The notes under the pieces were generated by a model, which searched no databases, was not told the origin of the DNA, and worked only from the letters and a program-made list of their open reading frames with translations. Of a stretch of DNA of 64,000 nt, positions 54,225-64,000 are shown piece after piece. Each line of letters starts with the position of its first letter. Positions within the stretch are counted from its first letter, which is position 1. The DNA lies in contig JAKSXM010000007.1 in NCBI GenBank assembly GCA_022575985.1, forward strand, positions 20,028,501 through 20,092,500, in the 5' to 3' direction. The stretch is from Anagrus nilaparvatae (taxonomy: Eukaryota > Arthropoda > Insecta > Hymenoptera > Mymaridae). The translations under genes and the position numbers were made by a program.

Positions 54225-54780
54225 CGTGGAAAAATTAAATATTTCAATCCTGTAAACATGAAAATTTATAATTAAATAAAATTCAATAAAATATGTAAAA
54301 ATAAGGATTTCATTATATTGAATCAAGTTTTTTTATCAGAAGAAAATAAAGTAAATTTTATATTACATTTCAATAACAAATAATATACACTAACAAATGA
54401 AAGTAATAAGAATATTACAACTCACAATCAAGTGTTATTGTAAAGACATTTTAAATTTCTTTTCATATTGGTTATCCTATATATTGTGCAGTTATTTAAC
54501 TTTGAATTCAAGTTTTTCAGTTGCTAACATTATTAAATTTCTATATGGAATAGTCGGGCATAATGAAGTAGATAAATTTCAATATATAAAAACACATATA
54601 AAATAGGTTTTTCGTAATCAATATATAATCAGAATCTCGATCTGAATTAATAAGGCTAGGGAAAGCGTAATCTCACTTGAAATTTCAAGGGTGTGCGGCT
54701 ACCCAAAAGTAAGGTTGGGTATCCAGAATTTCGGGTTTTTTATTTCGAGTTGGGTCGAATTTGGGGTATCAAAGGAAGCT
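54225..54780. other. No gene seen
   Basis: 5' flank of Dh44; AT-rich. A non-coding first exon and the promoter may lie here but I cannot identify them. Confidence 0.35.
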
Positions 54781-54784
54781 TTCG

Positions 54785-55225
54785 ATTCAAAACGTATAAC
54801 CGGTTTAAGTAAACACAACCTAAATGCATGGAACAAGTTTACTTCCAGATGAGGGCTGGGTATAATGCAAATGTTATGCAACGTTACAATACAATTTTCT
54901 AATTTTCTAATTTGTAGTTATCACCTTACCAGATGTTAAGATTCTAAACCCAAATCATTCTGATTCCCTAACTACGTATTATTCTAAGTCTCTAAATCGA
55001 AATTATTCTAAGTCCCAAAACCTGAATTATTCTAAGTTCCTATATAGATATTATTCTAACACCATAAACCTGTAATATTCAAAGTCCCTAAGCCCAGATT
55101 TTTTAAAGTCCCTAAATTGAAATTATTCTAAGTCTCATTTAATCCTCTCTCCCTTAAATCGGACAAATTTGACCCCCCCTCTTAATTTTCAAGTTCTGAG
55201 GTACCCACTCCCTATAAGCATGTTA
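54785..55225 (-). repeat. Repeat family A, reverse copy
   Basis: Starts 'aacgtataaccggtttaagtaaacac' with catggaacaagttta at about 54827, then 'tccctaa..ttattctaag' units and C-runs. It ends near ataagcatgttatatg at about 55216-55231. About 440 bp and well preserved. Confidence 0.6.
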
Positions 55226-57080
55226 TATGTTAAATCCAACTTTAAAATGCTTGAAGTAGCTTAAATATCTGGGTTAGAGGCTAGGAATCCACCATTTAAG
55301 TTATTGAAAGCATTTTCTTACTTAGCAACCTCAAAAGAGAGTTAAAAATTGACAGAATCAGGAATATTTTTCAAGAATTTGTATTTTTTGCTAATAAAAA
55401 CGTATAACCGGTTAATTCAATTTTTTATACTCCTTTTAGGATCACTGATTATGAAAAAACACTTTCAAAAACTCAAATGGTGAATTCCTAACGTCGAAAC
55501 CAGTAATTTAAGCTACTTCAAGCATTTTCAAGTTAGATTGGGTTGTTTATCACGATTATAAAATCATATTTTTAATCTGTTTGCAGAAAACTTAAATTAC
55601 AGATTTCAAGGTTAAAAACTTGGATATACGCAATTTTGAGTTTTAATGTAAAAATTTATATTAATTACATTAAATAATTTAAAATTTGGTCAGGGAACAA
55701 TTATTTTGCATTTAATATAGTAAAATAAAATTTTTGTACGAAATAATTTTAAACAGTTACTAAAATTAGTTATATTAAAGTAGTCATAACTTTGATATAG
55801 GTGCACATATATTTAAAAGCACCCGATTTTATCTAAGCGTAGCCCCCAACAATGCCACATAATGTCTCGATCTCTGACCACAAACCTAATAAGTACCAAA
55901 ATTGTCTCATTCAACAATATTCTTCAAGAATTTTTTTGTTTTTTTTGCAAATGTTTAGGTTATTTTGAGTAATACAGCGATAATTACTCAAAACTGACCA
56001 CTAGAAAATCGTTTTTAGTGAATTCTACTCAAATGGATCCGTTTCCATCCATTCAAAAATTTTAGGAACATTTAACATTACTAGCCCCTTGACTTTACAG
56101 TATATATTAAATATTTTGGAAAGAAAACGAAAAACCGTATAAAGTATGTATCCAAAACTCGTAAAACTTTAGGTATACTAAATATTACTGGCCTTGACTT
56201 TACAGTATATATTAAATATTTTGGAAAGAAAGCGAAAAACCGTATAAAGTATGTATCCAAAACTCGTAAAACTTTAGGTATACTAAATATTACTGGCCTT
56301 GACTTTACAGTATATATTAAATATTTTGGAAAGAAAGCGAAAAACCGTATAAAGTATGTATCCAAAACTCGTAAAACTTTAGGTATACTAAATATTACTG
56401 GCCTTGACTTTACAGTATATATTAAATATTTTGGAAAGAAAGCGAAAAACCGTATAAAGTATGTATCCAAAACTCGTAAAACTTTAGGTATACTAAATAT
56501 TACTGGCCTTGACTTTACAGTATATATTAAATATTTTGGAAAGAAAGCGAAAAACCGTATAAAGTATGTATCCAAAACTCGTAAAACTTTAGGTATACTA
56601 AATATTACTGGCCTCTTAACTTAACAGTATATTTAAAATTAACCATTTTCAAAGGGAGGCGATAATCCATTTAAAGTATGCATCCAAAACTCTAATTGTA
56701 ATTTATATGAGAATATAATTATTAACTAAAATATTTCTTAAACGTGTTCAAAAAGATAGGCATTTATAAAAATTCTAAATTTTTATCAGAAATAAATTTA
56801 TAGACAAATTAATATTTAAAGATAATATTCATAAATAAAATAGTAAATTGATTAATTTCATGATTACTTATAACATCTTATATAACATTAAAAAGTCATT
56901 TCTATTTTGAGAAATTAGCGCCACCTAGATATCGCCTAACACACCAATCAAACAATATTTTTAAATTATATTCACGCATTCTCTAAAAAAAGTCTTATGT
57001 GTATGTATGTATGTATGTATTTATAGAAGTTTGTTTGTATGTACGTATGTATTTATGTAACCTGTGATATTTCAAAGTCC
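55225..57080. repeat. Dispersed repeat family B, copy 2
   Basis: Same blocks as 44090-45080, but expanded by an inserted segment (about 55790-56690) that contains the 105-bp tandem array. It ends with the (TATG)n and 'gtaacctgtgatatttc' signature. Confidence 0.55.
56085..56609. repeat. Tandem array, five 105-bp units
   Basis: Units start 'ccttgactttacagtatat' at about 56085, 56190, 56295, 56400 and 56505 and are nearly identical. A single diverged unit exists near 57500-57560. Because 105 is a multiple of three, the minus strand has a long repeating open frame (35-residue period). This is a by-product and not a gene. Confidence 0.85.
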
Positions 57081-57084
57081 CTGA

Positions 57085-57576
57085 TTTTTATTTATATTAA
57101 TTACATTAAAACTTGGTCAGGGAACAATTATTTTGCATTTAATATAGTAAAATAAAACTTTTGTACTTAATAATTTTAAACAGTTACTAAAATTAATTAT
57201 ATTAAAGTAATCATAACTTTGAAATAGGTGCATATATATATATATATGTATATATATAAAAGCATCCAATTTTATCTAAGCATAGTCTCCAAAAATGCCA
57301 AGTAATGTCTTGAACTCTAACCACAAATCTAACAGGTTCCAAAATTGTCTCAATTAACAATATTTTTCAAGAATATGTTTTTTTGTGCAAATTTTTAGTT
57401 TAATTTGAGCAATATAGCGTAATTTACTCAAAACTGACCATTAGAAAATGGTTTTTAATTAATTCAACTGAGACAGATCCGTTTCCGTCCATTAAAAATT
57501 TTTAGGTATACTAAATATTACTGGCCTCTTAACTTTACAGTATATATAAAATTAAACATTTTGGAAAAAGGCGAAA

Positions 57577-57613
<37 letters not shown>

Positions 57614-58500
57614 AAATTAACCATTTTCAAAGGGAGGCGATAATCCATTTAAAGTATGCATACAAAACTCTAATTGTAATTTATATGAGAATATAATTAT
57701 TAACTAAAATATTTCTTAAACGTGTTCAAAAAGATAGGCATCTATAAAAATTCTAAATTTTGATCAGAAATAAATTTATAGACAAATTAATATTTAAAGA
57801 TAATATTCATTCATAAAATAGTAAATTGATGAATTTCATGGTTACTAATGCATCTTATATAACATTAAAAAGTCATTTTTCGTTTGAGAAAATAGCGCCA
57901 CCTAGATATCGCCTAACACACTAATCAAACAATATTTTAAATTATATTCACGCATTCTCTTATATTTTTCATTTGGATCCTCATAAAAAAAGTCTGTATG
58001 TGTGTGTGTGTGTGTATTTGTATATGTATGTATGTTTGTACACTGTAAAAAGTAACTTTCTTATATTAACAAAAAAATTAGAAAATTTTCGAAAAAAATC
58101 GCATATTTACTAAATTTAGTATATTAACAAAAAATTCGAGTATTCTTGATTTTTTTATATAAATTCGCAAGAAAAATTGATAATTTACAATTTTTTTTTG
58201 AAAATTTAATAAAAATAGTTGTAAATTTCCAAAAAATAGTTGTGAATTTACAACTTTTTTCGTAAAATCACAAAAAAAAATCGAGAATTCTCAAATTTTT
58301 CGATAATATACTAAATTTAGTAAATTTACGAGTTTTATCGAATATTTACAAAATTTTTTGAAAATTCGCTAATTTTTCTAAAAAATTCTATTTTTTTTGT
58401 AAATCTAAGAAAGTTACTTTTTACAGTGTATTTATAGATGTATGTATGTATTTACGTATGTATTTATGTAACCGGTGATATTTCACAATCATTATTCGGT
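57085..58500. repeat. Dispersed repeat family B, copy 3 with nested MITE
   Basis: Third copy of family B, with (TA)n tracts at about 57232-57258 and 57576-57612. A family-E MITE is inserted in its (TATG)n tail at 58041-58428. The repeat resumes after it and ends with 'accggtgatatttcac'. Confidence 0.55.
58041..58428. mobile_element. MITE family E, copy 4 (TA target)
   Basis: 388 bp, CACTGTAAAAAGTAACTTTC... with inverted end and TA flanks. Inserted into the microsatellite-like tail of repeat family B, so it is younger than that repeat. Confidence 0.78.
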
Positions 58501-58860
58501 CAATGAAATATTTTTTTTACTTTTAATATGATATAACACCTAATTTTTTTTTTCAAAAATTTTATCATTAAAAAATCTGGAACTACTTTTTTTTATATGG
58601 ATGCAAAACCTCATTTTTTTCTACGAAGGCACTATTATCTAGAAATGTCGTTTTTATACGATTTCTTGGATCTGATACTTAATTTTTTTTAAATTTTTTC
58701 ATTGAAATTTTTGCCACCAAATTATACAAAAATACAACATTGTTTTTCTTTTTAGACGTAGTAACTAATTTTTTTCTATGGGATTACTAGTTTTAAAAAT
58801 ATCGTTTATAGCAACAAGACTGCAACTGCAGACCTTTTTTGGGAAGTTTAGGGCTTTACA
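58480..58860 (-). repeat. Dispersed repeat family D, reverse copy
   Basis: The reverse complement matches 7655-8100 and the tandem units at 20830-22290. It is truncated at about 58860. Confidence 0.5.
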
Positions 58861-58869
58861 CGAAATCTG

Positions 58870-60830
58870 ACCTGCAAATTCTGACAAAAAAGTCTGAAAT
58901 TTCGGGTACCCGACCCGACTATCTGTTAACCACATACCCCTACTGTGAAGGCTTAAAATATTAATTATTAGTGTCTACAAAATTAGTCTATTTTTATTAA
59001 ATCTGAATACAGAAAAATTTTATAAAATAAGACCAAACAGGTCCTTGATAAAAATTTCGCAGGAATTGAATTAAAAGGGGACATCTTAAACACAGTTATT
59101 AAAATCAGGATGATCTATTGGGAATTATGCGGAAATGGCTTATTTCAGAATCAAATCTTTGAAAAAAATTGATTACTATATAAAAATAAAAGGCTTTGAA
59201 AAAAAATTAAATATCATTTTCAATTTAAATAGCATTTTCGTGAAAAAATAAGACAATTCTGTGATTCTTTTTAAAAAATGGCACGATAAAAGGAAATCGT
59301 CTACAAATTGCAAAGTATTTAAATATTAAAGCAAATAAATTTAATTCATTGATAGAACTTATTTTTAATTTCATAAAAATATTCCAAACCCATTAGTTTA
59401 AGTTAAGTTTATACTGGGATTCCGGTTGTGGCACCCGGATTTTTTTTTTTTTTTTTGTTTCAAACGATTGCAAACATCTTTAAACCTAAAAAATTTAAAA
59501 AAAAAGAGTTTTACTCATTTAAAATATGAGCTCTGTGGCATGATGAGACTTGTAAAAAAAATTAAAAAAAAAAAAAATTTTTTTATACATACATTTCTTT
59601 CTTTTATTTGTAAAAAGAAAAAAAAATTCTGGCTACAGCAACCACAATTCTGGTAGCGGAAACAGAATTTTTTTAATAATTTACAAACATTGCGAGAAAT
59701 TTAATTAAATGAAGACTTGAAAAATGTAACTTTATTTTATTTATCTGTTTTAAATGCAGTTGCTGCGATTAAAAGTTTTTATATAATATTTTTGTAAATA
59801 TAATTTTTATGGCTGCAAATTAAATTAATCAATTATTCATACAAATAAATTTTAAATATTTGAATACTGTTGATTATATGCAAACATATATTTTAAACTG
59901 ATGGTATGGGCGAAATTTTTTCAACTACCACAACCTGTCCTGAAAGTTAGAAGCAAATTGGCTTCTCAAACAGTTGATTCGCTTGATTTTCGGATTCTCA
60001 GAGTACCCCTTCTAATAAACATGTAAAACTACATGTTTGTATTTATGGTTACAAGGGTACACTGTAAGACTGCAAAATTACTTAAAAATTCAAGCAGCTA
60101 CTTAAAATTTTGCCTATCTTCTATAAAGACAAACATTAATTAAATTACAAAATATAATATGCCAATAATTCTTCATCAAGCAAAATTCAAGCGCAGCAGC
60201 CTGACAGTGTAAATTACATTTACGTTTAAAATGTAATATTCAGTAAATAAAAATAAATAATAATAAAATAACTATTTTAATATCAAACTTTATTGCAAGC
60301 TGTAATTGATCTAAGAGATGTTCTTGAAAGTTTTTTCTTTGAATAAAGAAAACCTACACTAGAAAAAGTTACATTTGTAATTTTAAACTTTATTTTTTAC
60401 AAATTTCTTTTACGTATTCAATAAGAAAAAAAATCCAGTTACCGAAACGAAGAAATTTCATTTATCACTACCGGAATACCGATTATAGCAGCCGAAATAT
60501 TTTTGATAATTATTTAAATTGCAAGAAATGACATAGGACGTAAAGAAAAGCAAAAAAATATATATAATTTTTTTATTTTAAACTTGTCTTTAGGTTTTTT
60601 GACATTTGCATAAACGAAACATTGTACCTATAAATGAAAAAATAAATTCCGGCTTCCGTAACCGGAATTCTGGTAACTGAAACCGAATTTTTTTATAGTT
60701 TACAAATTTATTTGTGACTTGTGACTCTTCTTATAATAGATTGAAATCAACATTTGTTTGGTTAGTTTAAAAAACAAATGTTGTTAAAAGTAGTTTCTGC
60801 TATTAAAAAAATTCAAGACTTCTTTATCCA
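58870..60830. other. No gene; recurring CCGG-containing motif
   Basis: AT-rich, but a motif like 'attcyggtaacygaaaccgaattttttt' recurs near 59423-59445, 59627-59672, 60436-60500 and 60646-60692, in both orientations. No coding call. Confidence 0.35.
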
Positions 60831-60839
60831 AGCTAATGA

Positions 60840-61320
60840 TCAACGTAGGAGGACCCAGGTAGGATCCTGTTTTACGGGACGAAGATTAGGGTGAAAACCG
60901 ATCTGGCAGATGAGATTATCCCTCAGATTATCCACATAAATTTGATAATCTCTGAGCGAAGGCATGGAACACTGATGTTTTCTAAACGGCATCTGGGCCA
61001 GTGATCCAGGTGGTGGCTGGAATTATACCCATCGCTCTACTCGTGCAGGAATGTAAAGCGGTGTAGGAAAGAACGAGTCAAACGAAGTAAATTTTGTGCA
61101 TATTCGCTACAGTACAATGTTTGAGTGTCAGAATCGATGAAATGACGGTAGTCGTTTAAATTGATACTTGGTATAGAAGCTTGGATGAAACGTGAATATG
61201 GGAAAGTCGATTTATATCTCATTCAATTGCTAACCGGCCATGGGCAATTTCGCGATAAATTACTCAAATGAAAAATGTTAGGCTCAGAGCAGCCTACAGT
61301 GCGTTATTGATATTGACACC
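60840..61320 (+). pseudogene. R1/I-type LINE remnant (reverse transcriptase C-terminus)
   Basis: Distinctly GC-richer than its surroundings. The plus strand reads, with stops, segments typical of the region after the RT domain: VIQVVAGIIPIALLVQE, then WMKREYGK.., IQLLTGHGQFRDKLLK, SEQPTVR and CVIDIDTVQHG (a decayed Cys/His motif). Such a QLLTGHG...C..DTV-H pattern is characteristic of R1/I-clade elements. Inactive. Confidence 0.6.
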
Positions 61321-61329
61321 GTACAACAC

Positions 61330-62160
61330 GGTAAATATTTAAAAAAAATGTTGTTAAGTGATAAATCATCTTACAGATTTTATATTTAAAAAAAAGCTCC
61401 ATCAAAGGACATTGACATCTTGTAAAGGAATACGTTTAACAAAGGCAGATAAAAATATCTCTTTGTAAAGAATGTGGTTTCAATATTTTTTTGCCAAAAC
61501 TTCTTTTGACTTTGAGTAGTTTCAGTTATTTTCTGAATATAGTTTTAAAAATATACATGTCTATCCTTATTTTATAATATTTTTAGCAAAAGGTGATAAT
61601 TTCAAATGTTTACTATTTCTTCAATAATTGTATAATAAAAATGTAAAAAGTAAGGTTTTATAATATTTTTATGACATAATTTATTATAGGTCGATAAAAA
61701 ATACCACATTATCTTCTATATGGGTTAAAAAAAATATAGTTAAATACCCTAAAAGTTACAAGAATGAGTCTATTGTTTGGTTAACGTAATTCTGTAAAAT
61801 GAAAAATTTTGTTAAATTTTCTTTCTTTGAGATAATAAAAAAATTTATTTATATTGTCACCGTATTCTAATGCTAATTAAAAATGGGAGACAACTACATA
61901 AAGGAAGCCAAATTACAACTCGAAAAAACATCCACGGACCACGACACCTTCCGTTTATTCCAATGGTTCTCCTGGGGTTAAAAATACAAGGTTTCATATT
62001 TAATAATATATCTAATATCTAGTGATAAGAATTCTTGGGCTGTATTTCAAATAACGCTGTCACCTTTTTAATCAATCTAAACACTTTAGGTTGGTCTTAT
62101 TTTTTTTGCTCAAGCGTTACTTTTTAAACTCGTGTAAATTGCTATTTTGTATCACATTCT
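61330..62160. other. Mostly AT-rich; one coding-like scrap
   Basis: At 61883-61981 an ATG opens 32 codons of unusually protein-like composition (YIKEAKLQLEKTSTDHDTFR.. to a TAA). It may be the end of another LINE fragment. The rest shows nothing. Confidence 0.3.
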
Positions 62161-62167
62161 TGCTGTG

Positions 62168-62546
62168 ATACTCAATATACCAAAAGCCCATTTTTGGCCA
62201 AAAATGAACAATTTTTAAATTGTTTTTAAAAATTACAATTTTTGATAAAAATTGGTCTTAGCATCTAAAGCAAGTAAGCTTTAAATTTGTCAAAATTTCT
62301 TATTTGTCTGATTTCTTCTTAAGTCTTTTTTGAGAATGGTTTCAAAAAGACATGAATAAAAATTTTCTTATTAAATTGGGACTCTGAATATAAATTATCT
62401 TATCTGGCAAATAAATAATAGAAAAGGAACAAGTAAACAATTTTTGGAAATTTGATCTAAAATCTATTTTTATCAAAAATTGTAATTTTGGAAGAAATTT
62501 AAAAATTGGTCACTTTGGGCAAAAAATGGGCATTTGGTATACTGAC
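62168..62546. mobile_element. Fold-back element
   Basis: Inverted arms: 'agtataccaaaagcccattttt..' type sequence at about 62168-62265 and its mirror at about 62455-62546, with a ~190-bp loop. Confidence 0.5.
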
Positions 62547-62699
62547 TTATTAAAATTATGGCTATTGGGCTTAAAAGGTAATATTCACATAAAAATTAGA
62601 CTTACCAAAAGTGTTTTGATTAAATTGCGAATTTGGCATCTTTATCTGGAAGTTAACTCAAGAATACCTATCTTTAAAGACGTAGGTAGGTGGTTCTAG

Positions 62700-64000
62700 A
62701 CTCAGAAGGAGTAAGTGAAGGATGTTGGGATCATTTTTAAATATATTCAGTTCATTTATAACAATAGGTTGAATTTTGCGTCCCCAATAAGGTAAAAATT
62801 GTTAATTATTTTTATTTTACTGTGCACTTTAAGGTAAAAAAGTAAATTTTTTAAAAATAAAAATAAAATCAGACTGAAAGATTTTCGGTATTTTAAAATA
62901 GCATTAGGTATAATTTATCTTTTTTTTCATGAAAGCTAACATCCACAAATTATTGAAAAAAGAAAAAAAAATTTTAATTAACTTACAGTTAAACATATAA
63001 ACGACATATGAATTAAAAATTATTGAAAAAAAAATTCATTAAAAAAAATGTACAACTTTATGTAGGTATGTCAAATATTTTACAATAAATTTAAAATTAA
63101 ATTTTCTTTTATTGAAAATTATTCTTTGAATTTAAATTAAATTATAATATGTTTCTTTGTTGGTCAATAAATGTATAAAAAAAAATAAAATTACTAATTG
63201 AAAATTTTTTTTATTGAAAAAGAAAAAAAAATTTTATTACAAAAAAAGTCTGATACAAGAAAATCAATATTATGAAATATTTACGTTGTATTTCGTATAA
63301 AAAAAATGTAAAAAAAAAAAAAATTTTCTGTTACTTTTCATGCAAATTATTACTTTTTTTTTGTAAATATTGGCTACTTTGTTCTTTGTCAACGTCAAGT
63401 CAATTCTGCTAAATAAGATTATAAAAGAAAAAAATGCCTTTAATTGTAATTTATTGTAAATTAATAAAATATAAAAGCGATATTTATAATGATAATAAAT
63501 AATTGATCGTGCATACTCGAATAAAAAGTGCAAAGGAAAGTAATAAATATTTTTTAAATTTAAACGAGATTTTTTAATTTAAATAACTCGTATGTAATAA
63601 ATTTTAAAGTTTTATTGATAAGAAAAATTTATTATAGAGCGAAGCTTCACCTTGTTCCAAAAAAAATTCCAATCCTAATACACAGGATTCAGATGAGAAA
63701 GTATCAGGTTATTTTCATATGTTAAGCCTAAAGTCTTATTATCGTATAGTTGAACCGTATAATTTTGTTACAATTAAATATTTTTAAAGCCAAATTTAAA
63801 ATAACAGGTGATTTGCGTCGCTCTACTAGCTTTTAATGGGAGCTAGTATTAAAAATACCTTGTATTGAAATTATTAATGATAACTAAATTGAAACTAACT
63901 AATAATGAATATTAATATTCAAAATTTCTTGTATCGCTCGATGGCAAGGAGAGTATTTAAATAATTGAAATAATGACAACCTTTGCGAGAAAAATAAATT
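62700..64000. other. No gene seen; possible Helitron-like end near 63845
   Basis: AT-rich with many A-runs. Near 63636 a 'tatagagcgaagct' block recalls the repeats at 26616 and 42614. Near 63805-63845 'gctctactagc..gggagctag' followed by T could be a Helitron-like terminus. Confidence 0.3.

Noticed and set aside
56081..56575. 164-codon minus-strand frame of repeating 35-residue units
   Set aside because: It follows from a 105-bp tandem array whose unit is a multiple of three; no upstream signals and no domain.

Overview
The window is very AT-rich insect genomic DNA. Spliceosomal introns are short, intergenic stretches are long and AT-rich, and many families of small inverted-repeat DNA transposons and decayed non-LTR retrotransposons are present. 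A corticotropin-releasing-factor-like diuretic hormone precursor (Dh44 type) at 53.6-54.2 kb has a mature peptide closest in style to hymenopteran DH44. A hymenopteran host, possibly a parasitoid wasp, is therefore my best inference, but the sequence does not prove it.

The main object is a 12,236-bp integrated Polinton/Maverick-type element (endogenous virus-like, adintovirus-like gene set) at 26930-39165. It has two 482-bp terminal inverted repeats (TIRs) that look identical by eye, 5'-AG...CT-3' ends and a 6-bp target duplication (cacgat). A divergent promoter at 33.47-33.52 kb splits it. Leftward genes are a packaging ATPase, two small proteins, a frameshifted DNA-element protein, a coiled-coil protein, a DDE integrase with chromodomain, and a FLYWCH zinc-finger protein. 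Rightward genes are a phospholipase A2-bearing minor capsid protein, an adenain-like protease, a penton-like protein, a 49-aa basic protein, the major capsid protein, a putative nuclease-like protein and a Lys-rich protein. No protein-primed DNA polymerase B gene is visible. Each TIR carries a class-II tRNA-Ser-like gene with a Pol III terminator, and a 23-copy 21-bp repeat array lies in the left half.

Around it: 1-6.5 kb holds a decayed multi-exon gene between two direct copies of one repeat, a hairpin element and a trypsin-like pseudogene. At 11.9-12.6 kb and 17.5-18.9 kb are two small secreted-protein genes built from phase-1 micro-exons. The 13-26 kb stretch holds MITEs with recognisable target duplications (hAT-like, Harbinger-like, TTAA-type, TA-type), long fold-back elements and a LINE pseudogene interrupted by a TTAA-type element. 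The 39-64 kb stretch is mostly repeat copies and gene-free DNA, with Dh44, one weak two-exon candidate gene and an R1/I-like LINE remnant.

Calls rest on reading the sequence and remembered family features. No alignment or database search was run.
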